Made by a program: the position numbers and the translations under genes
Notes under the pieces: model-generated
Told to the model about the DNA's origin: nothing
The model's database searches: none
What the model saw: only the letters and a program-made list of their open reading frames with translations
Shown: positions 1 to 12,400 of the stretch, in pieces
Numbering within the stretch: position 1 is the stretch's first letter
Layout of the letters: each line of letters begins with the position of its first letter
From: Trogon surrucura
Taxonomy: Eukaryota > Chordata > Aves > Trogoniformes > Trogonidae
DNA length: 64,000 nucleotides
Reading direction: 5' to 3'
NCBI GenBank assembly: GCA_020746105.1
Contig: CM036618.1
Coordinates: forward strand, 16,537,001-16,601,000

Positions 1-43
1 GTAGGGCAGTTGATACTACTGAGATAAATATACCTAAATACAC

Positions 44-308
44 TCTGAGCAGTGTGCTCAGGTGGCCCGGAGGGCCAATGGCATCCTGGCTTGTATCAGG
101 AATGGTGTGGCCAGCAGGAGCAGGGAGGTGATCCTGCCCCTGTGCTCAGCCCTGGTGAGGCCTCCCCTCGAGCCCTGTGTGCAGGTCTGGGCCCCTCACT
201 GCAAGAGAGACCTTGAGGGGCTGGAGCGGGTCCAGAGGAGAGCAGCGAGGCTGGGGAAGGGACTGGAGGGAAAGTCCTGTGAGGAGAGGCTGAGGGAGCT
301 GGGGCTCC
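44..308 (+). mobile_element. CR1 LINE fragment (ORF2 C-terminal region)
   Basis: The forward translation from position 62 contains the segments [14 protein letters not shown] and [15 protein letters not shown], then RVQRRAARL and EERLRELGL. These are recognisable blocks of the region C-terminal to the reverse transcriptase in the avian CR1 ORF2 protein. Homology stops near 308, so both the 3' half and the diagnostic tail are missing. It is an internal fragment of a dead LINE with no function expected. The open frame of 108 codons runs past the CR1 homology into unrelated sequence. Confidence 0.88.
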
Positions 309-3300
309 AGAATATAGGGCTTCAGTGTTGGATACTATTTTTCTGCATCTCTATAAAATGCAAACCGCATGTTGAGCTGTCACAATAAGAAAAAAGCAAG
401 TGAAAGCACATTTCATCTTTGGATGGCAGTAAAAATGGGGAAGGTGCTCCTCCACTGAAGCTGGGTGTGGAGGTTAAAATTAAGAAACCGTCCTTTCACA
501 CAAAAAGGTTTCAGCGGCTGGCTTCTTTCCAGATGGCAAACTTGCTATTTGAGTTTTTTACATTGCTGTTCTGTTTTTGGTGGGGAGAGACGTCTGTGTC
601 CAAGAGCAGTATTGATCCCTCTACACTGGTTCAGCAACTTGGAATAATGTTTGCTGTGAAGCGTGCAAAAGATACCCAGCACCAACAACTAATCCTGAAT
701 GTTATGTGTTAGGGTGGGATTTCATTAGGTGATGATACAGTGTTTTGAGTGTGCGATACTGGAGAACAATGTACTGTACCACCTCAGTACACTAAATAGC
801 TGAAAAGATTAGACTTGGACTCAAGGAAAATTCCTGAGTGATGCTGAACTTAAATATAAGTTATCATCTCACTTAGAAAGTAAATGTGATAGGGCCTTAC
901 TCTGAATTTGTATAATAATGCTTGATTTTTTTTTCTGAAATTTTATTAAAATATTTTTGTTGAGTCCATATCTGTCCATTTTCAGCATATTTGTATGTGT
1001 GAGCACTTCCCTCAGCTATCTGAGGGCTCTGCCTGTAGTAAATTAAAAAGCTTTAATAACGTTTTTGTCTCTCCTTCAATAAGAATGACTGAGCATCAAA
1101 ATGCATTAATCAGCAACAGCAACAGCCAGGATCTGTAATTATAAAATGGCCTGGCTTTGCTGACTCTGTAACTGGAACAAACGCCACAAGTTGCCAGTTC
1201 AGCCCTTACTTGGCACAAGAGTTTTCCGATGTGAATCGCAGCTTTTAAATAATGTGACTTGTAAAGAGGGAAGATTGCTTTAAATTATTATCTCTTGGAA
1301 AGCACTTAAAAACCAGCAAATTCCTTCATTTTGACTACTCTTTCTGTTGTGTGTGAAGAGCCTAATTCGTAAGCATAATTAAATTACACTGGTTTCAAAA
1401 GTCACTTTAGCTCTTGTGATGTTCAGCGGTGGAGTTCAGAGCTGCTTGCTGGACAGGTGGAGTTGACTGCAAGCTTCAGTGCTGTGTGTGGGGCTTATAC
1501 ACGTGATCTTGGTGTACAGGCTGGCTCTGGCACTGTGCTGAGGCTTCAGGAACTGCTGAAGTGTTTATCCAGAGCAGAAATCCGCTCTTTTTGGTTCCAC
1601 TTCTGAACTGCCAGCAGCAATTTGCGAGAAGCATGTTGAGGCTGGAATGATGTAAATTATACTTGGTTGTTGTACTGTTTATATACATCTACATGAGGCT
1701 TCTGACATGCATTTACTGAAGAATTGGGCTGCTCATCTGTAATGACACATGGTATGCGAAAGGAAATCTTAATGATGCTCTCATCAGACAAGCCCGGTTC
1801 TCTTAGGCCTCTAACATTTCATAGCATCCTTCTTCAAAAGGAAAACTTGGCCTTAGCACTTCAAATGAAAACTTTAGGAATCTAAAAATCTACAAGAAGC
1901 TATTCAAGTTCCTGGAACGGTTTTGCTTTCAGTCTTTTGTAGATTCTAATGCAAATCCTGCACAGATCTGCTTTTAGATAATGCAATATTCTTTTCCAGA
2001 CAGACAAGCGATTTTGGTGGTACTGCTTTCATTTCTAAGGAACTCTTTTCCCCATCTGTAACTGTAAAAACGACAAAAGCACATTAGAGCAGTAGTTGTT
2101 GTTTCTCTAACATGCAGTCAAAGTGCATGTCGTGAATAATGAAACAAAATGTTGGTAAAGTTTTTTTTGCAAATTAGGAAGGTGTCAGATCAGATAAAAA
2201 GTTTCAGCAAGCTCAGAAAGGGAAAACCTATTTTTGTATATATTTTTATTACAAGGCACACAAATTCTTAAGCGTTTTTTTGCTTCTAAATCTGCGATAG
2301 TATTTGTGTGCACAAACTAACCTCAACATTAGAAGAGGTCATTTCCAAATGTGAAAATAAGTTACCTGTGAGAAGAAAAGTTCAAAGTCCAGTAAAAACA
2401 TTTCAGAATTTATATGGATAATAAAGTTTTAAAGGGGATTGTAAACTAGAGATGGGCCCTGACCTTTAAGTACAACTTAAGAAGCAAGTACCTGCAAACT
2501 TGAACAGTAAAACAAGGTCAATAGGCCCCTTGTTTATTGTACCAGTCATTACCAGTAAAGGTTGAAGCTAGGCTTCTCTAAAAATTGAGATTTCTGGCAG
2601 AGATTTAGCGTGACCAAAATATTGGTGAGACAGCTGGGATTCCAAGAGAATAATTTTGATCCAGGAACATCAGCAGAGGGAGAATTTCCCTCCTTATTTG
2701 CAGCAGTAGCTGTTTGTAGGCAGTTACCTATTTTCTTTACAAGCACACAAAAAGAAGTTCTTGAACATGGGTACCCATAGGAAATATATCCTACTGAGTA
2801 TTGCAAGTCCTAAAATTTTAGCTTCGTGTCTGGAATGAGGGGAGGCATTAATGCAATTTTGAAAAGAAGGACACACAGTCAGTATCTCTAATGCTGTCAT
2901 TGGTAACATCCACCTTTCTGCAAATTGTGATGAGACTGTCTTCTGATGTTCTCATCTGCTAGGTGGTGCTCTGCCTGTGCTCTTGTTCACAAGTGTCCAG
3001 AAAATAAATTGTATGTAGAATGAATGCATGAACGAATGAACTGCCTTTTTCTCCCGGTGAGACTTAGGAACATTCAGACCATTTCTTCCCCACCACACGG
3101 CAGCTATGAAAGTATTCTGAGTAACACCAGACACTCTGCTGTTAGCTGGGCACTTCAAGGATCAAACCGATGGTTTCAGGAGTTAGTCATGATCTCTAGA
3201 ACACCTACGAAAGCAGGACAATAGCCACACACTGCCTCCATCCCTTACACTAAACCAGGTTGCATGAAATTCATGGTCAGGAGCAGAGAACCATGATTTA

Positions 3301-3400
3301 CTTGATAATGCTACTGCCCACAAATCATCAAAGAACCTTTTTACCAAGCGAGATTGTCACCGCCAGTGCAGGTAATATTTTAGTTTTATTGAAGTTCAGA
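309..3400. other. Unassigned non-coding stretch upstream of ROCK2
   Basis: AT-rich sequence with only short chance frames, the longest about 97 codons at 419-712, lacking recognisable motifs or exon-like splice flanks. I recognise no gene, RNA or repeat here. Confidence 0.6.
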
Positions 3401-3503
3401 AAATGTGCAGATGTGGCACTGCAGGATATAGTTTAGTGGTCCTGGTAGTATTGGGTTGACGGTTGGACTTGATGATCTTACTGATTCTATAATCCTACAA
3501 TTC
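3401..3503 (+). mobile_element. Old CR1 3' tail
   Basis: The stretch around 3430-3500 contains GGTTGGACTTGATGATCTTA followed, after a small deletion, by GATTCTAT. This is the 3' untranslated end of a CR1 element in sense orientation. The usual aggtc-ttccaacc block between the two is lost and the tail is decayed, so this is an older copy than the one near 7.6 kb. Confidence 0.7.
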
Positions 3504-6500
3504 TAGAAATAACTTTTCATGGAAAAAATCTCCCTGGTGTTAGATTCAACCTGAAGTGCCGAGCAGTGAGTGCAAGGCCTTCAAACTTGTGAGAAGCTGA
3601 GATGATGATTTCTGTCCTTCCTCGGCTGAAAACAAACCCCTTTGAAATAATGCAAAATGATGCCATCTTGGCAGAGTATTCCTGAGGGAAAAAACGAGAG
3701 TTCCCCCAACAGATGCAGTTTCAATTCTTTTTGTGTTGACAGTTTTGAAAATAGAAGCAAAATACTGTGAAAACATTAGTGTTCCCTTTCTTTTGAGATC
3801 AAACAAATCTTAACTGCACATTTTTCTTGGAGAACCTGAATAAAGGGATAAATACAAATGTCAGTCTTCCAGTTGCCAAAGTTGACACAGGTTGGCAGTC
3901 TCAATGCCAGATCAGTGGTTTTGATTTGTTTGGAAAGTATCAAAAACACTGACAGCCCTGGGCCACTGAATAGCACAAAGGGAAAATATGGATTACTGTG
4001 TGTTGATTAATTACATGCTTCTCCCTCTAGACTGTATTAAAAATTCACTGCAGATTGAAGCTCAGGGATTTTACTTCTTTTAAAAAAGGAATTAAATTTG
4101 TGACATGAGATGATCACTCCAGAGGGTCTTAAAAACAAGTGTCTTTCAAATGAAAATATCTTTTACTCCCAATCCTGTATTCATGGAGAAAATATAGACT
4201 GTTATAATCCGGGGTCGGAAGGCTGTCCAGATATTGTCTGTGTGCTGTGTATGTGTCTCTGAGGATCTGTTGCCTAGAAATGAAAACAAGACAACAATAA
4301 CTGTTTACATAGATGCTGCCTGAAAACTTCTCAGGCATTTATGCTCCCTCTGCTGGCTTTATGCCAATGGACCATTTCATAAATTGACAAGTGGGAGCTA
4401 TTTTTGGGGGGTAAGGAGGGAAGTCTGCAAAACGGCGTTTATGGTTTTGAGGGAAAATGATACAGCTGTAGAAAACTGCCCCCAACACCACATACAAAGT
4501 TTTTTATACTTTTGGAATAAAAATCTGATCAGGATGGTGCCCATTCAGTTAATGACTTCTGATCAGTTTAACAAAAATGAGGTTCAACTAAATATAGTCC
4601 TTCAGCCATGTGCTTTGTTGACAGCAAACGGTGGCTTTGGAATGGGCAGGAACAGGCTGGATAAATTATACTTGGAGCTGAATTGTTACACTTCCATATT
4701 TTGTATGGGCAATTCTCAGTTTAAAAGCAGTAATGGGTTCACAATGGTAGTACAGATGATTTACTGAAATACAGAACTATGATTAACAGAAGGAGAAGAT
4801 TTGAGGTTTCTGTTTCCACAGAGAGAGGATCTCAGTGTGGGCCATCCTCTGAGGACAGTTTTCCTCACGTATAAACCCATAAATCCTTTCAACACCCCAT
4901 CACGCTGCTGTCAGGCAATTTGCTGCCTCTGGACAAATCGTTCTTCTGTGCTGTGCCCATTTGCAAAAAGGAGGTGACTGCCTTGATCTCCTTTGCAAAC
5001 TCCTACCAGCTCTGCTCTGCAGCGACTCCTAAGAACACACCACCTTCCCCAGGACCGACAAGAGCAGTCCTTGGGCTTCTTGCTGTGCTTCATGAAGCAA
5101 TCACGGTGCGTGCCAGGACCACCCAGGTGCTCTAGAACTTTCCTCTCTGAAGAGCAAAGCTCTCTGTTATCTTGCAAGATGCTGCCCCATGGCTTATCGA
5201 TGCTCTTAGTCTTTCTTGCATGTCCCGTAACTAAATAAATGGCAAAAAAATTTCAGTGTTCCAAACCCATAGTCCAAATTAGCATCCTATTGATAATTTC
5301 AATTGAGAAGTCAAAGTGCACAAACATAGAAATAAATTTTCCTTATGTTTATTTTACATACACTGATTTTTTTTTTCCCTTGGCTTGTATTTATGAGAAT
5401 GGAAAAACTGAAGCACCTGATTAATTTTCAGTATAACTTGCATATTTTTCAAGGATAACAATTGTTCCCTCTCTAGGTTAAATAACCTGACATTTAAAAA
5501 ACCTTAGAGATATGATTAACCCTTTCCTCGCCTCTTTTTCATCTCCTGGTACATCTTTTTTACAATGGCCAGAGAAGAAGTAAAATGGGTACATCCTTCC
5601 ATCATCGTGGCTTGCGCAAAATAAACTCTTAAACAGGCTGGACTGGTGCGGAGTTTCAAGGACAATTTTGCTGAAAGGGGGAGAAAAAAAAAAAAGAAGA
5701 AGAAATTACTTGCCACGTCTTTTCCATTTATGTCAGACGGGTCCCAAGCCCCACATTGACTGAATTGCACAGCGTGCAATGACTCAACTCTACAGACGAA
5801 TGCGCACGCCGGGGTTCCTGCTGAGCCTGGGAAGGGCCAGAGCGGCTCCATGGCTTCCCAGAGGCTGCGGGGCCACTAGAGGGATGTCTGCAACCACCCT
5901 TCCACTGCCTTCCAAGTCCCTAAACCACCGCTCTGCATTTCTGACTGGTTGCAAATTACACATGGCACCAATCAGTAAATGAAAATGCTGAAAAGAATTT
6001 AACGGAGGGCTGCTCATAGTGGCCAAGGGCAATATTTGGCAACTACCCATCTGGAAAGATGTGACATAAGGTTGGTGCGCTGCAAGGTCCAAGAGAGTTG
6101 ATCATAAATTTTCCTTTTGAACATTTTTCCACCATCAAATTCTGGTTTGGTGGAAAGCAAACAGTTTCCCCCCCAGATCCTTAGCTGCCGCTTTCCTCCC
6201 AGTATATGAGATGTGATCCACCCAAGTCTTTCTGGCAGTCCATGTTCAAGGGCTTCCAGGTTTTGGAAGATCAGGAGGTCTGGGCTGTGGCAGTACCAGC
6301 CGACTGACTCTGTGGGCTATGCACCTGCCTGCCTGCAATACCAGTCATAGGGGAATCTTGGGCAGATGTTTGGGAAATCCTGAAAAACACAAATTTTGGG
6401 GTTTTTTTCTGCAGTGAAATCTTTCTTCATGCTGTCGCTCCTCAGGCAGTGTCACATCCAGCACTTGGTTTGGAGGTGGAATTCTGTTTCTCTGTAACAT

Positions 6501-7480
6501 ATCCTACACTACAGCGAGATACATAATTTTTGTTGTTTTTCTCCTACAGCTTTGCTTGTACCTCATAGCATGGCATAATCTGTTTAAACTATTAACAGGT
6601 TAGCACTATGCTCAGTGACAAAATACTTTATTTTTTTTAGCTCTAAATTAGTTGACTACAAAAGGATGAAAAATTAATAGTGAAGAACACCCCCTCCTAC
6701 AGGGACCAACTGTTGGAACTGGTGGGATGAAAGGGGCTGCAAAGAGAGGAAAGAACTGGTAAGCTGAAGAAATAAGCATTAATTGTAAGTGCTACAATAG
6801 GCCTTGTGCACCCCAAAACAATCTAATTAATAAGACCTAATTTATTACCCTGGCTGAGTAGATGGGTCGAACTCTAACAGATAAAATTGTGTTCTAATTT
6901 AGGTGAAAAAGAAGCAGCATAGATTTTACAAGCGGTGAGAGTTGAAAGATTTATTTTTTTCACAGTTAATTCCCTGGAAAATGTGGTTTTGGTCATGTCT
7001 AAACTATTTGCTTCAAATTTGCTGAATAGTTTTGGCTGAAAAAAAAAAAACAAAGGAAGGGATAAACTCTGTTGGAGGAAAGTCCCCAATTGCCTAACAG
7101 CTCAATGATCAGAGCATTTACTTAGGTAGCAGAGACCCCCTAGCAGAGTCTGTTCTGAGGCAGGCTGCGCTCAATCCTTCCTCCTACCACTTTGATTTTT
7201 CCCAGACAGACAGGGACGGAGACACACCTCCCCAGGGAGCATGCTGGTTCCCAGGGTGGGAAGCCATGATTCTCATGCTCCTCCTCACTGACCCAGCGAA
7301 CTCAGTGCCTTTATGAAGGGCAACAGCTTCAATGTGAGGAAGAATTTCCCCTTTCTCGCACTTCAGGGATCCCCAGTCCTTTGACAGCTTCCTAAGAAGT
7401 AGAATCCTGCTTCAAATTCCCTTGGGCAAAAGTAGGATTTCCTCATCCTAAATATCTCCACACTACGAGATTAAAAAAAG
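3504..7480. other. Unassigned non-coding stretch
   Basis: Mostly AT-rich sequence. A 127-codon frame at 4384-4767 has no recognisable domain or splice context and I treat it as chance. A pyrimidine-rich and somewhat GC-rich patch lies at about 5500-6100. Around 7095-7180 there is a weak tRNA-like signature (see findings). No gene is recognised. Confidence 0.55.
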
Positions 7481-7715
7481 AGCACAGGAGGTTCCACAAA
7501 AATATGAGGGAAAACTTTTTCACTGTGAGGGTGACAGAGCACTGGCACAGGCTGCCCAGGGAGGTTGTGGAGTCTCCTTCTCTGGAGACATTCAAAACCC
7601 GCCTGGACGCATTCCCGTGTGACCTGCCCTGGGTGATCCTGCTCTGGCAGGGGGGTTGGACTAGATGATCTTTCAAGGTCCCTTCCAACCCCTGACATTC
7701 TGTGACTCTGTGACT
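7481..7715 (+). mobile_element. CR1 LINE 3' end with tail
   Basis: The sequence reads as the last part of CR1 ORF2, with the conserved block encoding [20 protein letters not shown] in slightly altered form, then the 3' UTR with GGTTGGACTAGATGATCTTT and CCCTTCCAACCCCTGACATT. It ends in repeated TTCTGTGACTCTGTGA-like units at about 7697-7715. It is a 5'-truncated sense copy. The intact 3' end suggests a fairly young insertion. Confidence 0.92.
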
Positions 7716-8639
7716 CTTTCAGGCATCCAGTGCAAATATTCTACATCAGAACAAACAGAACATTTAACTGTCCACACAAAGAAATAACTTCAAGTTATTT
7801 TCTTTCAGCAAGGAACAACAGCCAGTTTGGTTACATCCAAACCGTGCTGGGTTTTATTACGTTCACTGTGGGTTTGGAACAAAACACAAAGTCACCGACT
7901 GGTCGGGAAGCAGTTCAGTTTCACTTTCACGCAGGCTGCGCTGCCCTGCTTACACACTGCCCGCAGCCAACTGAAAACGATGCTGAGAGCTCCTGACTCC
8001 AATCACCACATCGTACAGCCCTTTCAGAATGCACTGATCTTGTAGTTTTTTTCTTGTTGTCTTTACCTGGACAAAAGTTGTACCAAAACCCCATCATTTA
8101 CGGCTAGAAACTTTCTTCTTTCCCACCTCAGCTTACTCGTGGCCAGTTGACAGGCATGTGTTCTTCTGCCTGCGTGGCTCTGTAACGCTCAGAGCTCTTA
8201 GTCTCCTTGGAGTCGGCTTCTTTGGCGTATCTGCAGACACCGCTAGATTCTCAGTCACTGCTCTGCTGGACTTAGCAAACCGAGTTACTCAAGTCACCTC
8301 ACACAAAACAGGCTGTCTTGTTCCTTTTTCTCTGCCCAATTCCTAATTTCAGTTCCTCTTCTTCCGTACAGATGAATGGAACTATTTATGTCCCAGCAGT
8401 GGTTTTTACTTGCTCTTGCCCTTACCCTCCGTCACTTGAGCATCTTTATTAAATTTTACAGTACCATTTACCCTTTTCATCTCCACATTTTCATCAGCTA
8501 ATGGAAGCCTCAAGTATTTCTCCTCAGCTGCTTCCAAATGATTAGTTCCAACATTATATCAGAATTTCTTACTAGTCCCCAAGGGCACATCCCTCTATAG
8601 ACTGTACAATTTAATTATGTCCTATTTTTATCACTCCCA
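7716..8639. other. Unassigned non-coding stretch
   Basis: No gene recognised. Short open frames of 60 to 90 codons overlap one another on the + strand at 7730-8346 without conserved motifs. The last few hundred bases may belong to the ancient LINE that follows. Confidence 0.5.
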
Positions 8640-9490
8640 TCACTGAGATGATCCAGATCTTCCAAGCAATATCCCAACCCTCAACTCTCTATTGGTGTCC
8701 TTTTCTGATTCTGTGCAAACAGCTAGCATTGACAGCATACTCGTTTTCATGCTGATCAACAAAAAGTATCTAATTTCAAAATGTTAAACAAGACGGACCA
8801 ACAATTCCTACCAATCAAAATCTTCATGGATTCAACTAATACCCTCCTGTTTCACCCCATTAGGCATTGCTGTCCTACCTACAGTCAGTTCTTTGTAGTT
8901 TAAGAATGGTATGTTACCCTTTGGAATGTTTTGGAGATGATTATAGATTCCTACAAAGAATGTACATGAAAAGTTCCCTTAATAGTTCTTATTAACTCCA
9001 GCCGTACCCTATCAAATTATTTATCAAAGTCAAGGTGAAAGAGATCAGCTGCACCTTTTTTTGCCGTTATTTTATAGCTGTGATTAGTCCAGTATGATGT
9101 ACACTTAGCCTGCTTCCTATTTACTTCCCTAGCTTTGTTATTTGCTAGAAAAGCGCTTTTAAACATTATATGCTACTGAGGTCACAGAAGGAGTTTGGTA
9201 ACTGTTGTATTTGTCTCCTTTGAAGACACAGATGTATACTTACCATCTTCAATCATATGGCAGCGTCCTGGCAATAGTAATAATTTCTTATTGAATTTAA
9301 GATATAGTTTTAGTAATTTCAGAATTCTGATGCCTATCTGATACCAAATCTATTAATATCTTCTAAGTTTTTCTTCTATTTTGGTTGCAATTACCACTTC
9401 TATGGCAATTTTAATTTTCATGCCTTAATTCTGCTTATCCATATTTTGGTTTAACTTCATGACCCGTCACCAAAGCCTAGACCAATTATT
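8640..9490 (-). mobile_element. Ancient CR1-like LINE relic, antisense
   Basis: Several patches match, in order, the reverse-complement pattern of CR1-type reverse transcriptase. An AATGTTAAACAAGACGGACC-like block near 8780 corresponds to the LFNIF region. The stretch ACCCTATCAAATTATTTATC near 9007, followed by AAAGTCAAGGTG, corresponds to the AFDxVxH region. CTCCTTTGAAGACACAGATG near 9216 corresponds to the block further upstream in the protein. All frames are destroyed. The spacing and order support one old antisense copy; exact ends are uncertain. Confidence 0.5.
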
Positions 9491-12400
9491 CATTTGGACT
9501 GGGGCAAAACTGAGATCATCTCTGTGCTTGCCCCTTCACACAGCTGTCCCATTTAGTATTTGAGAGTCAAGTCTAGGAATAAGTTATTAAACAAGACTGT
9601 CCTTCTTGTTGCACAAAATAAGCAGAAATAGGAAAATTGTATTTTTTCCAAACAAAAAGAAAAAAAACCCCAGAGTTCCTGGATGTTATTTTTCTTTCTT
9701 TCCCTCCCTCCCTGTGCTGTGTCTACTTTGCTGCTCAACACTGATGTTGTTTAAATACAAAAGGATGTAATTTGTCTAAGAATCTAAACCTTTATCTGCT
9801 AAGCTACATCTTCACTAGTGTACTCATGATTGTTCTTATTCCTATTTTGCAGCCTCTGCAAGTTCCACAAGTGGGCACAGCACCCGTACTTGTTTACACC
9901 CCAATATCAGCTAGACTGGCTTGTTTTCCCCACAATTCACAGTAGCTAAGTCCTGATGAAAAGCAGACTGTAGGAATGACAGTGCTAACGCAGAGACACA
10001 TAATGTGGGTATTCAGAGATGGACACAGAACTAGAGCTAAATCAGCTTTATTTAGCCTGTTCTATACAAGTCATCTTCTACTGGCATTTCCCTCTAATTG
10101 CAGGGAGTGCTCGGTGCCCAGGGTTTTACTGTCACTTTCCAAGCCAGTTCCTGCATACTTATGGCTAAAGGCCAGATCAGAAGGAGGATTTATTAGGTGC
10201 CAACAATGGCTCTTACACCAAAATCCAACATTGCAATCCAAAAATACTCTTCTCAATAGCTGTCTGACTTTGAAGGTCACTAAGTTTGCTACCTACCTCT
10301 CTGCATCCATCCTGCTGAGTGCTCTCATTGACAGGCGGGAAGGATTTTTCTTCTGGGCGTCTTTAACTTATTAGAGTATTTTTACTGCACAAAGCCTGCT
10401 TCAGCAGAATGCAGCCTTTGAGAGGCAAAACCACACACAAACCTGCAAGACAATGGCTAGGACCTTGTAGGTGGGATATGCAACACAAAGTGCCACAGGA
10501 TGGAGAAAAGAGAACACGTTGTGGGTTCTCACTCTGCTAGAGTTCTGGATTGGATCAGAATGGACGTGCTGGTTTGATTGTCATCTGGAAAAATGTAGGG
10601 CTTTGGGCACATTTCTTGCAACAAATTCTGTTTGGTATGTAATTGGGCACTCCAAACATGCGTGTTTCTCCTCAGGTTTTCTAAAAGGAGCCGACTGGCC
10701 CACTTCTGGACTCTGGGTTCCATTTTGGGAAGCAGGTGTTTGATCTAAAATCCAGAATAAACTATCAGAAATGCTTGTGTTCATGTGGGTATGTGTTCAC
10801 TGGAAGAGGTAAGTATTACAGGCGTGCAAGTGATGTGACTAAATCAATCCTTTGTCAGAATTAAAAGGAGGCAGAAACAGCTTTCAGAAGCTACGACCAG
10901 TGCTTCTGAGGGACTGGCCGCTTTGTATCTTGTCCACTTTCAATTTTGCAACCTTTATAATGTGTCACGTAGTGGAAGTGCTGGAGATAATACTTGCAGC
11001 AGAAATAAGGCTGGCAGAAACGCTCTTCTGCTCTAAGGGACTGTCAGCCCACTCACAGAACAATGGGCAGGATTTCATAAACGAGAGCAGCCCTGTGAAG
11101 TGCTGTGAGTTACCCTTATGGGCAACAGAGCCCTAAACTTTGCCTAAATGCGGAAAGCAGCAAAAAACCCCCCAAACTTGAGGTCGCTCTGTCCTTACCC
11201 TCCAAGCTACACTCACTGAAGATTTCCCCCTGAGATTTGCAGCAGTGAATCGGCACATCAACATCACGTAAGCATTTCAATTAACCCAGATTCACAGTCG
11301 CACTTCTAGCTTCCCAGTGCATCCAAGAAACTACCAAACTACCTTATTAACAAAAGCAACGCTAGTTACCTGGAGAAAATTATTCAACCAAATAAAAGAT
11401 GGGTAGAGACTAAGTCCTGCCTTATCAGGACACACCCCCAGGCATTATGCAGCTACTTTTGCTTCACACCTCCTCTTGATGCTCTGATACTTGCGTTTAA
11501 GAAACTGAATTCAACACAGCACAGACAGTACCAGCGGATGTTTCTGCATTTGTCAGCTCTAAATGATGGCTGAGTGGGAAGCAAGGATACCCAGCACACC
11601 TATCAGAGGCACACTCCTTCGCAAGGAGAAATAGTAGATGTAGGCCTTTACCGCTAAAGATTATCCTATGAAGATGTTTTCCTGAACATTTGCTTCATTA
11701 CTTTGGTTTGCATTTAATTATACAGATGGCTGAGTGGCTTTGTGATTTTATAGCTGGCCTTGTGTTAGTGATTGATGTGGTACTGTCATCTTACTGAGGG
11801 TTGGCTTGGAAATACATGGGGTTTGAAAAGCTGCTTGCATTTAAATCCGCTAGCTGTGATGCAACAGATGCTGTACTGTGAATTAAATGAAAGAATGTCA
11901 AAAAGTGGGGGTTTTGTGGACTTTACATAACTACAGTATTTGCAACAAGACAACACTGGAATCTCTATCAACAATTTGATGAGTGTGGCTGACTTTGCGA
12001 TTCCTTTAAAAACGTGTTTTCCGATCTCCTAGATGCAGAAGTCATGTATTTTTCTTCCTGTCTGTTTTCATTAACCTAAAATGAAGGAAAATTGGTTTAA
12101 TTTTAATCCGGAAAAATAATTTATTAATCCTTAGACTAATAAACACTAGCATATGAGTAAGGAAAATTAAAAACCAACACAACAAACTTACATTCCTTTC
12201 CATCCCTATTTTGTATTTATGGACGTACAAATAAAGAAACCCTTATGCTAGTGAAGTAAATGTAAATTATTTTCTGGAGGTAGAATGACAAACTTTAACT
12301 ACGAACTCCAAAGTCTTGTGACCTCATTACCTAAAGCAGCACCTTTTGTTCTATTTCCATGACAACGACTGTGACTGTGAGTGGTCAGTGCACTGTCCTG

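Noticed and set aside
4384..4767. 127-codon forward frame upstream of ROCK2
   Set aside because: No motif, no exon-like flanks and ordinary AT-rich composition; lengths like this occur by chance in a window of this size.
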